64,000 bases of DNA from Sphaerimonospora sp050942215 (GCF_050942215.1 NZ_CP192056.1:4836001-4900000), one strand, 5' to 3'. Shown: positions 16,632-25,402, counted from the stretch's first letter. Numbers and translations: made by a program. Notes: generated by a model from the sequence alone, not told the origin.

Positions 16632-18296
16632 CTACAGCGCCCGGAGGAAGCGGGCGGCGATGGGGGCGGCGGCGCCCGCGCCGGTGCCGCCGTGCTCGAC
16701 GAACACGGCGAAGGCGACGTCCCCGCGATATCCGATGAACCAGGCGTGGTCGGGGCCGCCCTGCCAGTCCTCGGCCGTACCGGTCTTGCCGGCGGTCCCC
16801 TCCGGCAGGCCGTCGCCCGCCGCGGTCCCCTCGGTCACCACCGCGCTCATCATCGTGCGCAGCCCATCGGCCACGCCCTGCTGGAGCGGCACGGCCTCCA
16901 GCCGGGCCGCGGCCGGCTCCGGGGTGTCGACCAGCCGCGGCGGACGCCACTCCCCGCTGCGCACCGCGGCCGCCACAAGCGCCATGCAGAGCGGGGTCGC
17001 CTCGACGGTGCCCTGGCCGAAGGAGTCCTCGGCCAGGAAGTCGGGGTTCTCGGGATGGCTCAGGCTGCCGCAGGTGCCACCGATGCCGGTGTCGATCGGC
17101 ACCCCGAATCCGAACAGTCGTGCCTGCTCGACCAGCGCGTCCGCGTTCAGCCGCTCGATCGTCAGCCGGGCGAACGTGGTGTTGCACGACAGCGCGTACG
17201 CCTGCCGCAGCGTCACCGTCCCGTGGTCCTCGTCGTGGTAGTTGGGGATCAGGCGGTGGTTCGGGATCTGGTAGGCCGCCGGGCACTCCACCGCCGTGTC
17301 CGGGGTGAGTCCGGTGTTCAACAGGGCGGCGGCCGTGATCGTCTTGAACGTCGACCCCGGGGCGTACTTGTGCTCGAACGCCCCCCGCGGCGTGGTGCCG
17401 CCCAGACGGTCGGCGACCGCGAGGATCTCCCCCGTGGACGGCCGCACCGCGACCAGGGCGGCCGGATGCCCGACCTCGTCGAGCGCCCGCGCCGCCGCCG
17501 CCTGGGTGGCCCACTCGACCGTGGTCTTGAACTGCTTCGGCGGCCTGGGCCTGTGCTCGATCAGCGGCCTGGCCGGCTGCCCGGGGTTCTCCAACCGGAT
17601 CGCCCAGGCCGCGTCCGTCCCCTCGGTGGGAAGACCGGCGCCCCCGGAGACGACGGACGACAGGCGGGTGAGGTAGTCACCGGCCCAGCTGTCCTTCGGG
17701 AAGGGCCGCCCCTCGCGCGTCACCGGTCCCTGCGGCGGCGCCGGGGTGGTGACCCGTACGATCTGCCCGCCGTCGGCGAGATCCGGGTGCACGACGGCGG
17801 GCGTCCAGACGACCTTCCACGCGAGGTCCCGTACGGCGAGGTGCAGCGTGGACCGGATCGTCCAGGTGCCGTAGCCCGGCACCGCGCGTTCCTGCGTGAA
17901 GGGAACCTCCGCGGTGTCGTCGCCGCTCGTCGCGGTGTCGCCGCCGGTCGTCACGGCCGTCTCGGGTGTGAAACGTGCCGGCGACAGCACGGCGTCCTCG
18001 AAATCCCGGTGCCGGGCGAGGAAGTCGCCGGGCGGATCGTCCACCATCTCGCGCATCGCCTCGAAGTCGCCACGCGACCACGCCTCGAGGTAGTCGTCGG
18101 CGGTCTCCCGGGGTGAGCCGTCGGGCTCGGTCAGCAGCTCCAGCGTCGGCGGGGACTCGTCGGCCGGGGCGGCAGGCCCCGCCGGAGACTGGGTGGCCGT
18201 GGAGTTCTGCCCGCCGGACACGATCAGTCCCACCACTCCGGAGACGAAAATGGTGGCCGCGACCGTGATCAGGGCGAGCAGGGCCCGGTTCCGCAT
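16632..18296 (-). CDS. Class B penicillin-binding protein (MecA_N-type, transpeptidase)
   Basis: 554 residues. A signal-anchor helix (about 5-27) is followed by an NTF2-like MecA_N domain starting near ETADDYLEAWSRGDF (about 65), a linker domain and the transpeptidase. The active-site serine is in PGSTFKT, SxN is in LSCNTT, and KTG is in AGKTGTAED. It crosslinks peptidoglycan on the outer membrane face. It is transcribed divergently from the methyltransferase-like gene, with only 33 bases between starts, so their promoters overlap. Confidence 0.93.
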   Translation of the reverse strand: MRNRALLALITVAATIFVSGVVGLIVSGGQNSTATQSPAGPAAPADESPPTLELLTEPDGSPRETADDYLEAWSRGDFEAMREMVDDPPGDFLARHRDFEDAVLSPARFTPETAVTTGGDTATSGDDTAEVPFTQERAVPGYGTWTIRSTLHLAVRDLAWKVVWTPAVVHPDLADGGQIVRVTTPAPPQGPVTREGRPFPKDSWAGDYLTRLSSVVSGGAGLPTEGTDAAWAIRLENPGQPARPLIEHRPRPPKQFKTTVEWATQAAAARALDEVGHPAALVAVRPSTGEILAVADRLGGTTPRGAFEHKYAPGSTFKTITAAALLNTGLTPDTAVECPAAYQIPNHRLIPNYHDEDHGTVTLRQAYALSCNTTFARLTIERLNADALVEQARLFGFGVPIDTGIGGTCGSLSHPENPDFLAEDSFGQGTVEATPLCMALVAAAVRSGEWRPPRLVDTPEPAAARLEAVPLQQGVADGLRTMMSAVVTEGTAAGDGLPEGTAGKTGTAEDWQGGPDHAWFIGYRGDVAFAVFVEHGGTGAGAAAPIAARFLRAL

Positions 18297-18329
18297 ACGG
18301 TTCTCATATCACGTGAGAGGAGATATGGG

Positions 18330-19172
18330 GTGGCAAGGGAAAAAGAACCCCTTTCGGGCCGCTATCCCGTGACCTTCGGGGAGGTCGAGCTCCTGCGTGA
18401 CCTCGATCGGCCGGACGGCTGGCTGCTCACCATGGACGGCATCCCGCAGTCGTACGTGGATCTGAGCGATCCGACATACCTCGACTTCACCTACGTCCAG
18501 TTGATGGCCGAAGTGATCGACTGCCTGCCCGAGCGGCCCCTCGACGCCGTCCACATCGGCGGCGGCGCCTGCACGCTCCCCCGCTACATCTCGGCGAAGC
18601 GGCCGGGTTCTCGGCACCTTGTGGTGGAGCCGGACGCCGGGCTGGTGCAGCTCGTCCGCGAACAGCTCCGGCTCAAGTCGGTCCCCAGGCTGAAGGTACG
18701 CGTCCTGGACGGCCGCAGCGCCGCCGGCGGGCTCCCGGACGACTTCGCCGACCTGTTCGTGCTGGACGCGTTCTCCGGCGCGACGATGCCGGTGGAGCTC
18801 GCCACCGCGCAGTTCATGGCGGAGGTCGCCCGCATCCTGCGCCCGGACGGGACCCTGCTGGTCAACGTGGCCGACGGCAAGGGCCTCGCCTTCGTCAAGC
18901 GGGTCGTGGCCACGATCGGCGGTGCCTTCCGGCACGTCGCGCTGCTGGCCGAGCCGGGCATCTTCCGGGGCCGCCGGTTCGGCAACCTGATCGTGGCCGC
19001 CTCCCCCGCCGAGCTGCCCATCGGCCCGATCACGAGGAGGGCCGCCGGCGGCGGCGTACCGGCCAGATGCGTGTCCGGCGAGGACCTGACCCGGCTGATC
19101 GCGGGCGCCCACCCCATCCGCGACGGCGACGCCGTGCTCACCCCCGTGCCGCCGCCCGACCTGTTCGACTAG
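18330..19172 (+). CDS. Spermidine synthase-like methyltransferase-fold protein
   Basis: 280 residues, GTG start with GAGAGGAG upstream. It has the Rossmann-type fold of the polyamine synthase family: HIGGGACTLPRYISAKRPGS near residue 74 matches the glycine-rich binding loop, VVEPDAGLVQL the acidic nucleotide-binding strand, and LFVLDAFSGATMPVEL the active-site region. Actinobacterial members are usually called spermidine synthase-like or fused-MFS-type, and true aminopropyl transfer is unproven. Confidence 0.82.
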   Translation: MAREKEPLSGRYPVTFGEVELLRDLDRPDGWLLTMDGIPQSYVDLSDPTYLDFTYVQLMAEVIDCLPERPLDAVHIGGGACTLPRYISAKRPGSRHLVVEPDAGLVQLVREQLRLKSVPRLKVRVLDGRSAAGGLPDDFADLFVLDAFSGATMPVELATAQFMAEVARILRPDGTLLVNVADGKGLAFVKRVVATIGGAFRHVALLAEPGIFRGRRFGNLIVAASPAELPIGPITRRAAGGGVPARCVSGEDLTRLIAGAHPIRDGDAVLTPVPPPDLFD

Positions 19173-19203
19173 ATCCGGCCGGGCCCGATGGCGGCGGACC
19201 CGG

Positions 19204-19461
19204 TCAGACCTGATGGCCGGCGACGATGGCGTCGATGCGGGCGGCGAGCTCGTAGTCGAGCTCGGTGAGGCCCCCGGCGTCGTGCGTGGTCAGCGCCAGG
19301 TGCAGGGTGCGCCAGCGGATGTCGATGTCGGGATGGTGGTTCATCGCCTCGGCCTGCTCCGCGATGTCGTTCACGATCGCGATGGCCGTACGGAAGTCGG
19401 GGGCGACCACGGTCCTGCGGATGGTGTCGCCATCCCGCCGCCAGTCGGAAACGTCGTTCAT
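19204..19461 (-). CDS. 4a-hydroxytetrahydrobiopterin dehydratase (pterin-4a-carbinolamine dehydratase)
   Basis: 85 residues from the ATG at 19461 with GGGGAT in front. The family signature is present as EAMNHHPDIDIRWRTLHLAL, with two adjacent histidines for pterin binding. It recycles the 4a-carbinolamine form of a pterin cofactor and may also act as a regulator cofactor. In-frame upstream codons belong to an open antisense of the next gene and are not used. Divergent from the DUF4032 gene. Confidence 0.9.
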   Translation of the reverse strand: MNDVSDWRRDGDTIRRTVVAPDFRTAIAIVNDIAEQAEAMNHHPDIDIRWRTLHLALTTHDAGGLTELDYELAARIDAIVAGHQV

Positions 19462-19530
19462 ATCCCCACGAGACCATGAACCAGGAAAGCCTGCCAACCC
19501 GTCACTCCCCAACAGAAAACGGAGCAAGCG

Positions 19531-20745
19531 ATGCCCCTGCAGATGACCGGCGCCCCCGGTGATCCCGATCTGATCCGCCTCCCGTGGGATCTCCCGCTGG
19601 AGGAGTGGCCGGAGCACCACCTGGTGACGTTGCCGCGCGGCATCTCCCGGCACGTCGTGCGCTTCGCCAGGCTGAGCGGACGGGTCTACGCGATCAAGGA
19701 GATCAGCGAGCGGTACGCCAAGCGGGAGTACCGCCTGCTGTGGGACCTGGCCCGCCACGACGCCCCGTCGGTCGAGCCGGTGGCGGTGGTGACCGGGCGG
19801 ACCGCCGCCGACGGCTCAGCGCTGGACTCCGCGCTGATCACGCGGCACCTGCAGTTCTCCCTCCCCTACCGGGCCGTGCTGTCCGGCACGGTACGGCCCG
19901 ACACGCTGACCCGCCTGCTGGACGCGCTGGTCGTCCTGCTCGTACGGCTTCACCTGACCGGCTTCTACTGGGGCGACTGCTCGCTGTCCAACACGCTGTT
20001 CCGGCGGGACGCCGGGGCGTTCGCCGCCTACCTGGTCGACGCCGAGACCGGCGAGCTCCATCCGGCCATCAGCGAGGGCCAGCGGACGCACGACATCGAG
20101 GTCGCACACGTCAACATCTACGGCGAGATGCTGGATCTGGAGGCGGGCGGGCTGCTGCACCCGACCATCGACCCGCTGACCTTCGCCGACCAGCTCGTCG
20201 AGCGGTACGAACGGCTGTGGGCCGAGCTGACCCAGGACGAGATCATCGACGAGGTCGACTGGCACCGGGTGGACCAGCGGATCCGCCGGCTGAACTCGCT
20301 CGGCTTCGACGTCGCCGAGATGATGGTGCGCCGCAAGGCCGGCACCTCGCGCCTGATCGTACGCCCGAAGGTGGTGGACTCCGGGCACCACCAGCGCAGG
20401 CTGCTGCGGCTGACCGGGCTCGACGTCGAGGAGAACCAGGCGAGGCGGCTGCTCAACGACCTCGACTCCTACCGGGTGTCGAACGGCCTGCGCCACGAGG
20501 ACGAGGCCATCGTGGCGCACCGCTGGCTCGCCGAGGTGTTCCAGCCGGTGGTCAGCGCTGTCCCCGCCGAGCTGCGGCGCAAGCTGGAGCCCGCCCAGAT
20601 CTTCCACGAGGTGCTCGACCACCGCTGGTTCATGTCGGAGGCGGCGGGCCATGATGTCGGCGTGACGGCGGCGGTACGGTCCTACGTGGACAACGTCCTG
20701 GTGTTCAAGCCCGACGAGAACGCCGTCATCACGACCTCTGACTAG
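19531..20745 (+). CDS. DUF4032 protein with kinase-like N-terminal fold
   Basis: 404 residues, ATG after GGAGCAAGCG. The N-terminal half resembles the lipopolysaccharide-kinase (WaaP/Kdo) fold: a lysine in RVYAIKEISERYAKREY, a catalytic-type aspartate in FYWGDCSLSNTLFRRD and a metal-type aspartate in YLVDAETGEL. The C-terminal half is the DUF4032 domain itself. The combination is widespread in actinobacteria, but no substrate is known. A run of CTGATCGG repeats follows the stop. Confidence 0.88.
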   Translation: MPLQMTGAPGDPDLIRLPWDLPLEEWPEHHLVTLPRGISRHVVRFARLSGRVYAIKEISERYAKREYRLLWDLARHDAPSVEPVAVVTGRTAADGSALDSALITRHLQFSLPYRAVLSGTVRPDTLTRLLDALVVLLVRLHLTGFYWGDCSLSNTLFRRDAGAFAAYLVDAETGELHPAISEGQRTHDIEVAHVNIYGEMLDLEAGGLLHPTIDPLTFADQLVERYERLWAELTQDEIIDEVDWHRVDQRIRRLNSLGFDVAEMMVRRKAGTSRLIVRPKVVDSGHHQRRLLRLTGLDVEENQARRLLNDLDSYRVSNGLRHEDEAIVAHRWLAEVFQPVVSAVPAELRRKLEPAQIFHEVLDHRWFMSEAAGHDVGVTAAVRSYVDNVLVFKPDENAVITTSD

Positions 20746-20749
20746 CCCC

Positions 20750-20828
20750 CTGATCGGCGTCTGGTCAACCCTGATCGGCTCTGATCGGTCTGATCGGCTC
20801 TGATCGGCTCTGATCGGCTCTGATCGGC
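20750..20828 (+). repeat. CTGATCGG-type short tandem repeats between convergent genes
   Basis: One CTGATCGG at 20750 and six contiguous units of 9-10 bp (CTGATCGGCT) at 20771-20828 lie between the ends of two convergent genes. It has no coding role. Confidence 0.9.
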
Positions 20829-20835
20829 CGTCTGA

Positions 20836-21333
20836 TCAGCCGTCGAGGAGGCGGGCCAGGTAGGCGGCCGCCTCCGGGATGCGGTCCTCGCCGAAGACCC
20901 GGATGCCGCTGCCTTCCAGCAGTGCCGTGGTCACCCCCCGGCCGGGCGTCGTCCGGCCGCCGAAGGCGCCGTCGTAGATCCGCAGGGACCCGCACGACGG
21001 GCTGCCCTCCTTGAGGATCGCCAGCCTCGCCCCGGACGACGTGGCGGCTGCCAGGGCCCGCCGGGCGCCCAGCAGGAAGGCGTCGGTCACGTCGCCGCCG
21101 TCCGGGGTGCGGATGCGGGCGGCGCCCGCCAGTACGGCCGCGCCGCCGGCGCCGCCCTCGATCTCGGCGGGCGGCCGGGGAACGGGCAGCCCGCCCTGGA
21201 CCTCGGGGCAGAACGGGACAAGCCGCCCCTCCGCCCGCCATCTGGCGAGCGTCTCGTCGTCGCTGGTCTTGGCTCCTCCGTCGTATCGCACCCGGCTGCC
21301 GAGCAGGCACGCGCTGACCAGGATCCGTTCCAT
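20836..21333 (-). CDS. DUF523 family protein
   Basis: 165 residues from the ATG at 21333, preceded by GGGAG. An in-frame ATG nine bases upstream is possible. The DUF523 signature is clear: ILVSACLLGSRVRYDGGAK at the start, FCPEVQGGLPVPRPPAEI near residue 40 and ILKEGSPSCGS near 105, with conserved cysteines in all three. These cysteines suggest a metal or Fe-S site, but the family has no established function. Confidence 0.9.
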   Translation of the reverse strand: MERILVSACLLGSRVRYDGGAKTSDDETLARWRAEGRLVPFCPEVQGGLPVPRPPAEIEGGAGGAAVLAGAARIRTPDGGDVTDAFLLGARRALAAATSSGARLAILKEGSPSCGSLRIYDGAFGGRTTPGRGVTTALLEGSGIRVFGEDRIPEAAAYLARLLDG

Positions 21334-21552
21334 GTCTCCCATTCTGTACGCCTGCCGCCCATGCCCGGCACGACCCGGCGACGGCAGAAATATGAAAATA
21401 ATTCAGGAAGATGAATTACTATTCCCGGATCAATAATCCTTACTCTTCGTGAATAAAGGGTCTATCTGATCCCATATCAGGTCATCGGGTCATCTCCGCG
21501 TGCTCCTCTAATGTTGGCCGGGCTGAATCGGCGGACTTGCGAGGAGTTGCCG

Positions 21553-22131
21553 GTGATCCGGACCGAGGACTGCCTGTCGGAGGCGATGTCCATCCCGGGT
21601 GCCCTGCACGCGGTTCTCGTGCACCACGCCAGCGGTACTCCGGTGGCGGTGGAGGGCACACCGGACCCGATACGGGCGGCGGCCGGGATGACGGAGGCGT
21701 TCCGGGCGATGCTCGACGGGATCGCCCTGGCGTCCGCCGGTCGGACCGACCGGATCGAGGACGCCATCATCACGACCGAGACGAGCTACCACCTCATCCG
21801 GCCCGTGGAGATGGCGAAGGACGGGCCGCTGCTGCTCTGCCTGCGCCTCGACCTGGAACGCGCCAACCTCGCCTTGGCCCGGCGGCGGCTGAAAACGCTC
21901 GCCCACCGGATGCACGACCGCCTGCCGGACGAGGTCGAGACCGGCCCGGCACTGCCGCGGCGCGTCCCGCGGCCTCCGCCGCGCCGGCCGCCGGCCGGGA
22001 TCACGTCCGGAGCCTCGCCCGAGATCGCGTCCCCGATCTCGGGCGGGGCCCCGGACGAGACGGCGGGAGAGGTACCCGCCGACGTGAGGCTGCTCATCAG
22101 GCTGCGCGCCGCGCTGGAGGCGCTGCCGTGA
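21553..22131 (+). CDS. Roadblock/LC7-type protein with Pro-rich tail (first of three)
   Basis: 192 residues from a GTG with GAGGAG upstream; an ATG 42 bases earlier is an alternative. Residues about 10-115 have the roadblock/LC7 layout (SIPGALHAVLVHHASGTPVA, then DAIITTETSYHLIRPVE and LLCLRLDLERANLALARRRL). The C-terminal 70 residues are Pro/Arg-rich and disordered-looking. Roadblock proteins regulate small Ras-like GTPases, and in actinomycetes they belong to conservons. Overlaps the next gene by GTGA. An AT-rich 200-base stretch upstream probably holds the promoter. Confidence 0.72.
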   Translation: MIRTEDCLSEAMSIPGALHAVLVHHASGTPVAVEGTPDPIRAAAGMTEAFRAMLDGIALASAGRTDRIEDAIITTETSYHLIRPVEMAKDGPLLLCLRLDLERANLALARRRLKTLAHRMHDRLPDEVETGPALPRRVPRPPPRRPPAGITSGASPEIASPISGGAPDETAGEVPADVRLLIRLRAALEALP

Positions 22132-22544
22132 TCGTGCGCACCTGGTTGAAGAAGCGAACCGGAAAGGCTGTCCCGATGGATCTGCGCCGTGACGTGCACG
22201 AGGAGCTCGTCCTGCTCAGGAGCCGCGCACCAGAGATCACCGGCGTGCTCGCCTGCACAGTGGACGGCATGCTCGTGACGACGGATCTGGCCGCCGAGAC
22301 CGAGCAGACGGCCGCCCTCACCTCCGCGCTGCTCTCGCTGAGCCGCCGGATGACCGAGCTCGCCGGGGTCGGCGATTTCGAGGAGACCCTCATCTCCGGC
22401 AGCCGGGGCCACACCGCCTGCTACGCCGCCGGCCACAGGCTCGTCCTCACCGTTCTCGCCGGGCCGGGGGCCAACCTCGGCCTGCTCCGGATCGAGGGCC
22501 GCAAGACGGCGGCCAAACTCGCCGCCATCATCGACCACCAATAG
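22128..22544 (+). CDS. Roadblock/LC7-type protein (second of three)
   Basis: 138 residues from a GTG overlapping the previous stop and preceded by GGAGG; an ATG at 22176 with GGAAAGG is an alternative. The central region (ITGVLACTVDGMLVTTDL then ETEQTAALTSALLSLSRRM) matches the MglB/roadblock pattern in which a small beta sheet packs on two helices. Nine bases separate it from the third paralogue, so the three are one operon. Confidence 0.8.
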   Translation: MIVRTWLKKRTGKAVPMDLRRDVHEELVLLRSRAPEITGVLACTVDGMLVTTDLAAETEQTAALTSALLSLSRRMTELAGVGDFEETLISGSRGHTACYAAGHRLVLTVLAGPGANLGLLRIEGRKTAAKLAAIIDHQ

Positions 22545-22553
22545 GAGAAGAAC

Positions 22554-22925
22554 ATGCCGAACATGGACATCTCGCTCAAGGAAATGCTCGCCATCGACGG
22601 TGCGCTCGGCGCCGCCGTGGTCGACTACGGCAGCGGCATGGCCCTGGGCACGCTCGGCGGCTCGAAACAGCTCGATCTCCAGATCGCGGCGGCGGCCAAC
22701 ACCGAGGTGGTGAAGGCCAAGCTGCGCGCGATCGAGGCACTGCAGCTCAAGGAGGGGATCGAGGACATCCTCATCACGCTCAGCACCCAATATCACCTGC
22801 TCCGCCCGATGACCGGCCGGAGCGGCAACGGACTGTTCCTCTATCTGGCCCTCGACCGCGGCCGGGCCAACCTGGCGATGGCCCGCCACCGGCTTCGTGC
22901 GATCGAGGCGCGGCTGGAGGTCTGA
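22554..22925 (+). CDS. Roadblock/LC7-type protein (third of three)
   Basis: 123 residues, ATG after GGAGAAG. It aligns with the first paralogue more than the second: IDGALGAAVVDYGSGMALG, EDILITLSTQYHLLRPM and LFLYLALDRGRANLAMARHRL recur with small changes (compare LLCLRLDLERANLALARRRL in the first). It lacks the Pro-rich tail. No GTPase, DUF742 or sensor kinase gene adjoins the set, unlike typical conservons. Confidence 0.82.
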   Translation: MPNMDISLKEMLAIDGALGAAVVDYGSGMALGTLGGSKQLDLQIAAAANTEVVKAKLRAIEALQLKEGIEDILITLSTQYHLLRPMTGRSGNGLFLYLALDRGRANLAMARHRLRAIEARLEV

Positions 22926-23181
22926 CCACCGGGATCGGCGCAGGCCGGCCGGGCACGATCCGCGTCGATCCGATCGCGACCCGGGTCCGCCCGACCGGGC
23001 ACAAGGTCCTGATCGGCCGCGGCCGCGGTCACGTGTCAGCCGCCGCCGATCACCCCGATTTGACCAGAGATCGATCCCCCATTGGGTGATAAACGGCTTT
23101 AACTGGGCAGTTAGCAGAGGTCTTACTGACATATGGAGTGAAACACTCTTATCATCCGTCCCCGAAGTGAGGAGAGACGCC

Positions 23182-23772
23182 TTGGCTGTCAAACCTTCCG
23201 CCCACGCCCAGCAGCGCGGCGAGAGCCAGCCGTGGCTGCACCAGCAGGGAGTCGAGATCCAGGCATTCGGGACCGTACGCGACTTTCCGGTCGGCATGAG
23301 CCGGGAGACGAGAGACTACTCGTGCCAGCAGCTCAACCAGATCTTGGCCGACACCCAGATCCTCTACAGCCTCTACAAGAAGCACCACTGGCTGATGCGA
23401 GGCCCGACCTTCTACCAACTCCACCAGCTCCTCGACAAGCACGCGAGCGAGCAGATCAAGATCATCGATGAGATCGCGGAGCGGATCCAGACCCTCGGCG
23501 GCGTCGCGGTCGGCGATCCGCGGCAGGTGGCGGAGATGACCGTGATCCCCCGTCCGCCGGACGGCGTGGAGGAGGTGCCCGCCATGCTGTCCCGGCTCCT
23601 CGAGGCCCACGAGACGATCCTGGTCGCCGCGCACGACGCCGCCGCCAGAACCGCGGAGAAGGGCGACGACGGGACCAACGACCTGCTCGTCTCCGACGTC
23701 ATCCGCACCGGGGAGCTCCAGGCGTGGTTCCTCGCCGAGCACCTCGTGGACACCCCGCTCGTACACGCCTGA
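23182..23772 (+). CDS. dps: Dps family DNA-binding ferritin
   Basis: 196 residues from a TTG with GGAGA six bases upstream. The ferritin-like four-helix core shows the Dps hallmark KKHHWLMRGPTFYQLHQLL followed by IIDEIAERIQTLGG, with His, Asp and Glu in ferroxidase positions. The N-terminal 45 residues are an extension that could bind DNA. It stores iron oxidised by peroxide and protects DNA. The 250 bases upstream include an AT-richer promoter-like stretch (23085-23160). Confidence 0.9.
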   Translation: MAVKPSAHAQQRGESQPWLHQQGVEIQAFGTVRDFPVGMSRETRDYSCQQLNQILADTQILYSLYKKHHWLMRGPTFYQLHQLLDKHASEQIKIIDEIAERIQTLGGVAVGDPRQVAEMTVIPRPPDGVEEVPAMLSRLLEAHETILVAAHDAAARTAEKGDDGTNDLLVSDVIRTGELQAWFLAEHLVDTPLVHA

Positions 23773-23783
23773 GCGAGATCGAT

Positions 23784-23823
23784 CGGCCGGGGGTGGATCC
23801 GCGTCCGGGTCCGCCCCCGGCCG
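23784..23823. terminator. Bidirectional hairpin between dps and the SDR gene
   Basis: CGGCCGGGGG (23784-23793) and CCCCCGGCCG (23814-23823) form a perfect 10-bp stem around a 20-base loop. It lies between the ends of two convergent genes, so it can serve both. Confidence 0.7.
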
Positions 23824-23849
23824 TCGCCGCGCGAATCCGGTTGCCGGCG

Positions 23850-24674
23850 TCAATCCGAGGACCAGATGTCCCGTTCGATGTCGCCGGCCGCCTGCGGGCC
23901 CATCATCACGAGCCCGCCGTCCACGAAGAGCGTCGCACCGGTGATGTAGGAGGAGGCGGGACCGGCGAGGAAGACGATGGCCGCGGCCACCTCGCGGGCG
24001 TCGCCCGGACGTCCCAGCGGATATCCCGGACGGCTGCCCGGCCTCGGCGGCCGGTCCTCCTGGCCGGTCATCGGCGTGGCGATCTCCCCGGGCGCGACCG
24101 CGTTGACCGTGACGCCGTACCTGGCCAGCTCCAGCGCGAACGTACGGCTCAGCAGGCGCAGGCCGCCCTTGGCCGCGCAGTACGGCCCGGCCCCGAGCCG
24201 GGGGTATTCCTCGTGGACGCTGGTCACGTTGACGATCCGCCCGCCCGCCCCGCGCTCGATCATCCTGCGGGCCGCTCGTTGCGAGCACAGGAACGGGCCA
24301 TCCAGGTCGACGGCGAGCACGGACCGCCATCGGTCGTAGCCGATCTCCAGCAGCGGCTCGGCCGTACCCGTGCCCGCGTTGTTCACCAGCACCCCGAGCC
24401 CGCCCAGTTCCTCGGCGAGCTCGTCGATCACCCCGGCCGCGACCACCGGATCGGTGAGGTCGTGCCGTCGTACGGCCGCACGCTGCCCGGCCGCGCTCAC
24501 CTGCGCGGCGGTGTCCCGCGCACCGTCCTCATCGCAGTGATAGGTGATGCCGACGCCGAAACCCTGGGCCGCGAGGGCCACCGCGGTCGCCTTTCCGATC
24601 CCCGAGTCCGCACCGGTCACGATCGCCACCCGGTCGTAGTCGGAGCGCGCCACCGGCGCGGCGGTGCTGCTCAT
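23850..24674 (-). CDS. Short-chain dehydrogenase/reductase
   Basis: 274 residues from the ATG at 24674 with GGAAGGGGG upstream. Classical SDR: NAD(P) loop TGADSGIGKATAVAL near residue 20, VLVNNAGTG near 97, catalytic YCAAK near 167 and the conserved VNAVAPGEIATPM. The C-terminal ITGATLFVDGGL is typical of glucose 1-dehydrogenase and 3-oxoacyl-ACP reductase-like members. Substrate not predictable. Confidence 0.9.
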   Translation of the reverse strand: MSSTAAPVARSDYDRVAIVTGADSGIGKATAVALAAQGFGVGITYHCDEDGARDTAAQVSAAGQRAAVRRHDLTDPVVAAGVIDELAEELGGLGVLVNNAGTGTAEPLLEIGYDRWRSVLAVDLDGPFLCSQRAARRMIERGAGGRIVNVTSVHEEYPRLGAGPYCAAKGGLRLLSRTFALELARYGVTVNAVAPGEIATPMTGQEDRPPRPGSRPGYPLGRPGDAREVAAAIVFLAGPASSYITGATLFVDGGLVMMGPQAAGDIERDIWSSD

Positions 24675-24902
24675 GGAACGCCCCCTTCCACAGCCGTCGC
24701 AACAGCCTCGTTCCCTGGCGAAAGGGTTCCATTCGGCGGACCCGGGCATGTTGGTCCGGGCGCCGGGTAAGGCCCGGGACATGGGCGGGGAGAAGAAGAG
24801 CGTGCGGCGGTCCACGCTGCCGTCTCCTGCCCTCCGCGTTGCCGTTTCGCTGCCGTACGCCGGGTACATCGGAGGCGTGCCGACCGGAAGGAGCGATTGA
24901 GG

Positions 24903-25058
24903 ATGTGTCTGAGCTGCGGCTGCGGTGAGCCCGACGACGACCACGGTAACCCGGCCAACATCACCCGGCAGGACCTGCGACTGGCGGCGGAGGCCGCGCA
25001 CATCAGTCCGGAGCAGGCCGCCGACAACATTCACTCGGCGGCGGAAACCGCGGTATGA
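24903..25058 (+). CDS. Small cysteine-rich N-terminus protein
   Basis: 51 residues, read directly from the sequence: it begins MCLSCGCGEPDDDHGNP and ends SAAETAV. An AAGGAG ribosome-binding site lies upstream. The CxxCxC followed by acidic residues and His could bind a metal. Short proteins with this start recur in actinobacteria to my knowledge, always unnamed. A second small gene follows 59 bases later. Confidence 0.7.
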   Translation: MCLSCGCGEPDDDHGNPANITRQDLRLAAEAAHISPEQAADNIHSAAETAV

Positions 25059-25117
25059 GCGCGACCCCCTGACGAACACCGCCTGACGTCTTCGGCAACG
25101 TCCAGGGAGGGATCACC

Positions 25118-25345
25118 ATGACCGAGCATGACGCGGCGGCCTACCCGGAGAACGACCCGCGCCGCCACACGGCCCGGCTGCACGACATGCTGACCGAGGT
25201 GGCCGAGCACGCCCGGGAGGACGTACTGAAGATCGACGAGCCGAAGGCGCAGGCGCTGTTCGAGACCACCGCCGAGGTGTGCCACGGCCTGGCCACGGCC
25301 TACGAACACTACGACCGGCAGTCGGAGCCGGCCTGGCAACGGTGA
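25118..25345 (+). CDS. Small hypothetical helical protein
   Basis: 75 residues, ATG with CAGGGAGGG upstream. The sequence is mainly amphipathic helix (HTARLHDMLTEVAEHAREDV and ALFETTAEVCHGLATAYEHY) and acidic. No known domain is recognised. A hairpin follows immediately, so it probably ends a two-gene unit with the cysteine-rich small protein. Confidence 0.6.
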   Translation: MTEHDAAAYPENDPRRHTARLHDMLTEVAEHAREDVLKIDEPKAQALFETTAEVCHGLATAYEHYDRQSEPAWQR

Positions 25346-25351
25346 AGCCGA

Positions 25352-25388
25352 AGGCGGCCCCGAAGGGAAGTCCCCGGAGGGGCCGCCT
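25352..25388 (+). terminator. Hairpin after the small helical protein gene
   Basis: AGGCGGCCCC (25352-25361) pairs perfectly with GGGGCCGCCT (25379-25388) around a 17-base loop. It has no T tract. Confidence 0.65.
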
Positions 25389-25402
25389 CCCACAATGCCG
25401 TC

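Noticed and set aside
16455..18116. Long + strand frame across the penicillin-binding protein gene
   Set aside because: Arg/Gly-rich shadow without domain; the minus strand has STFK, SxN and KTG motifs in order.
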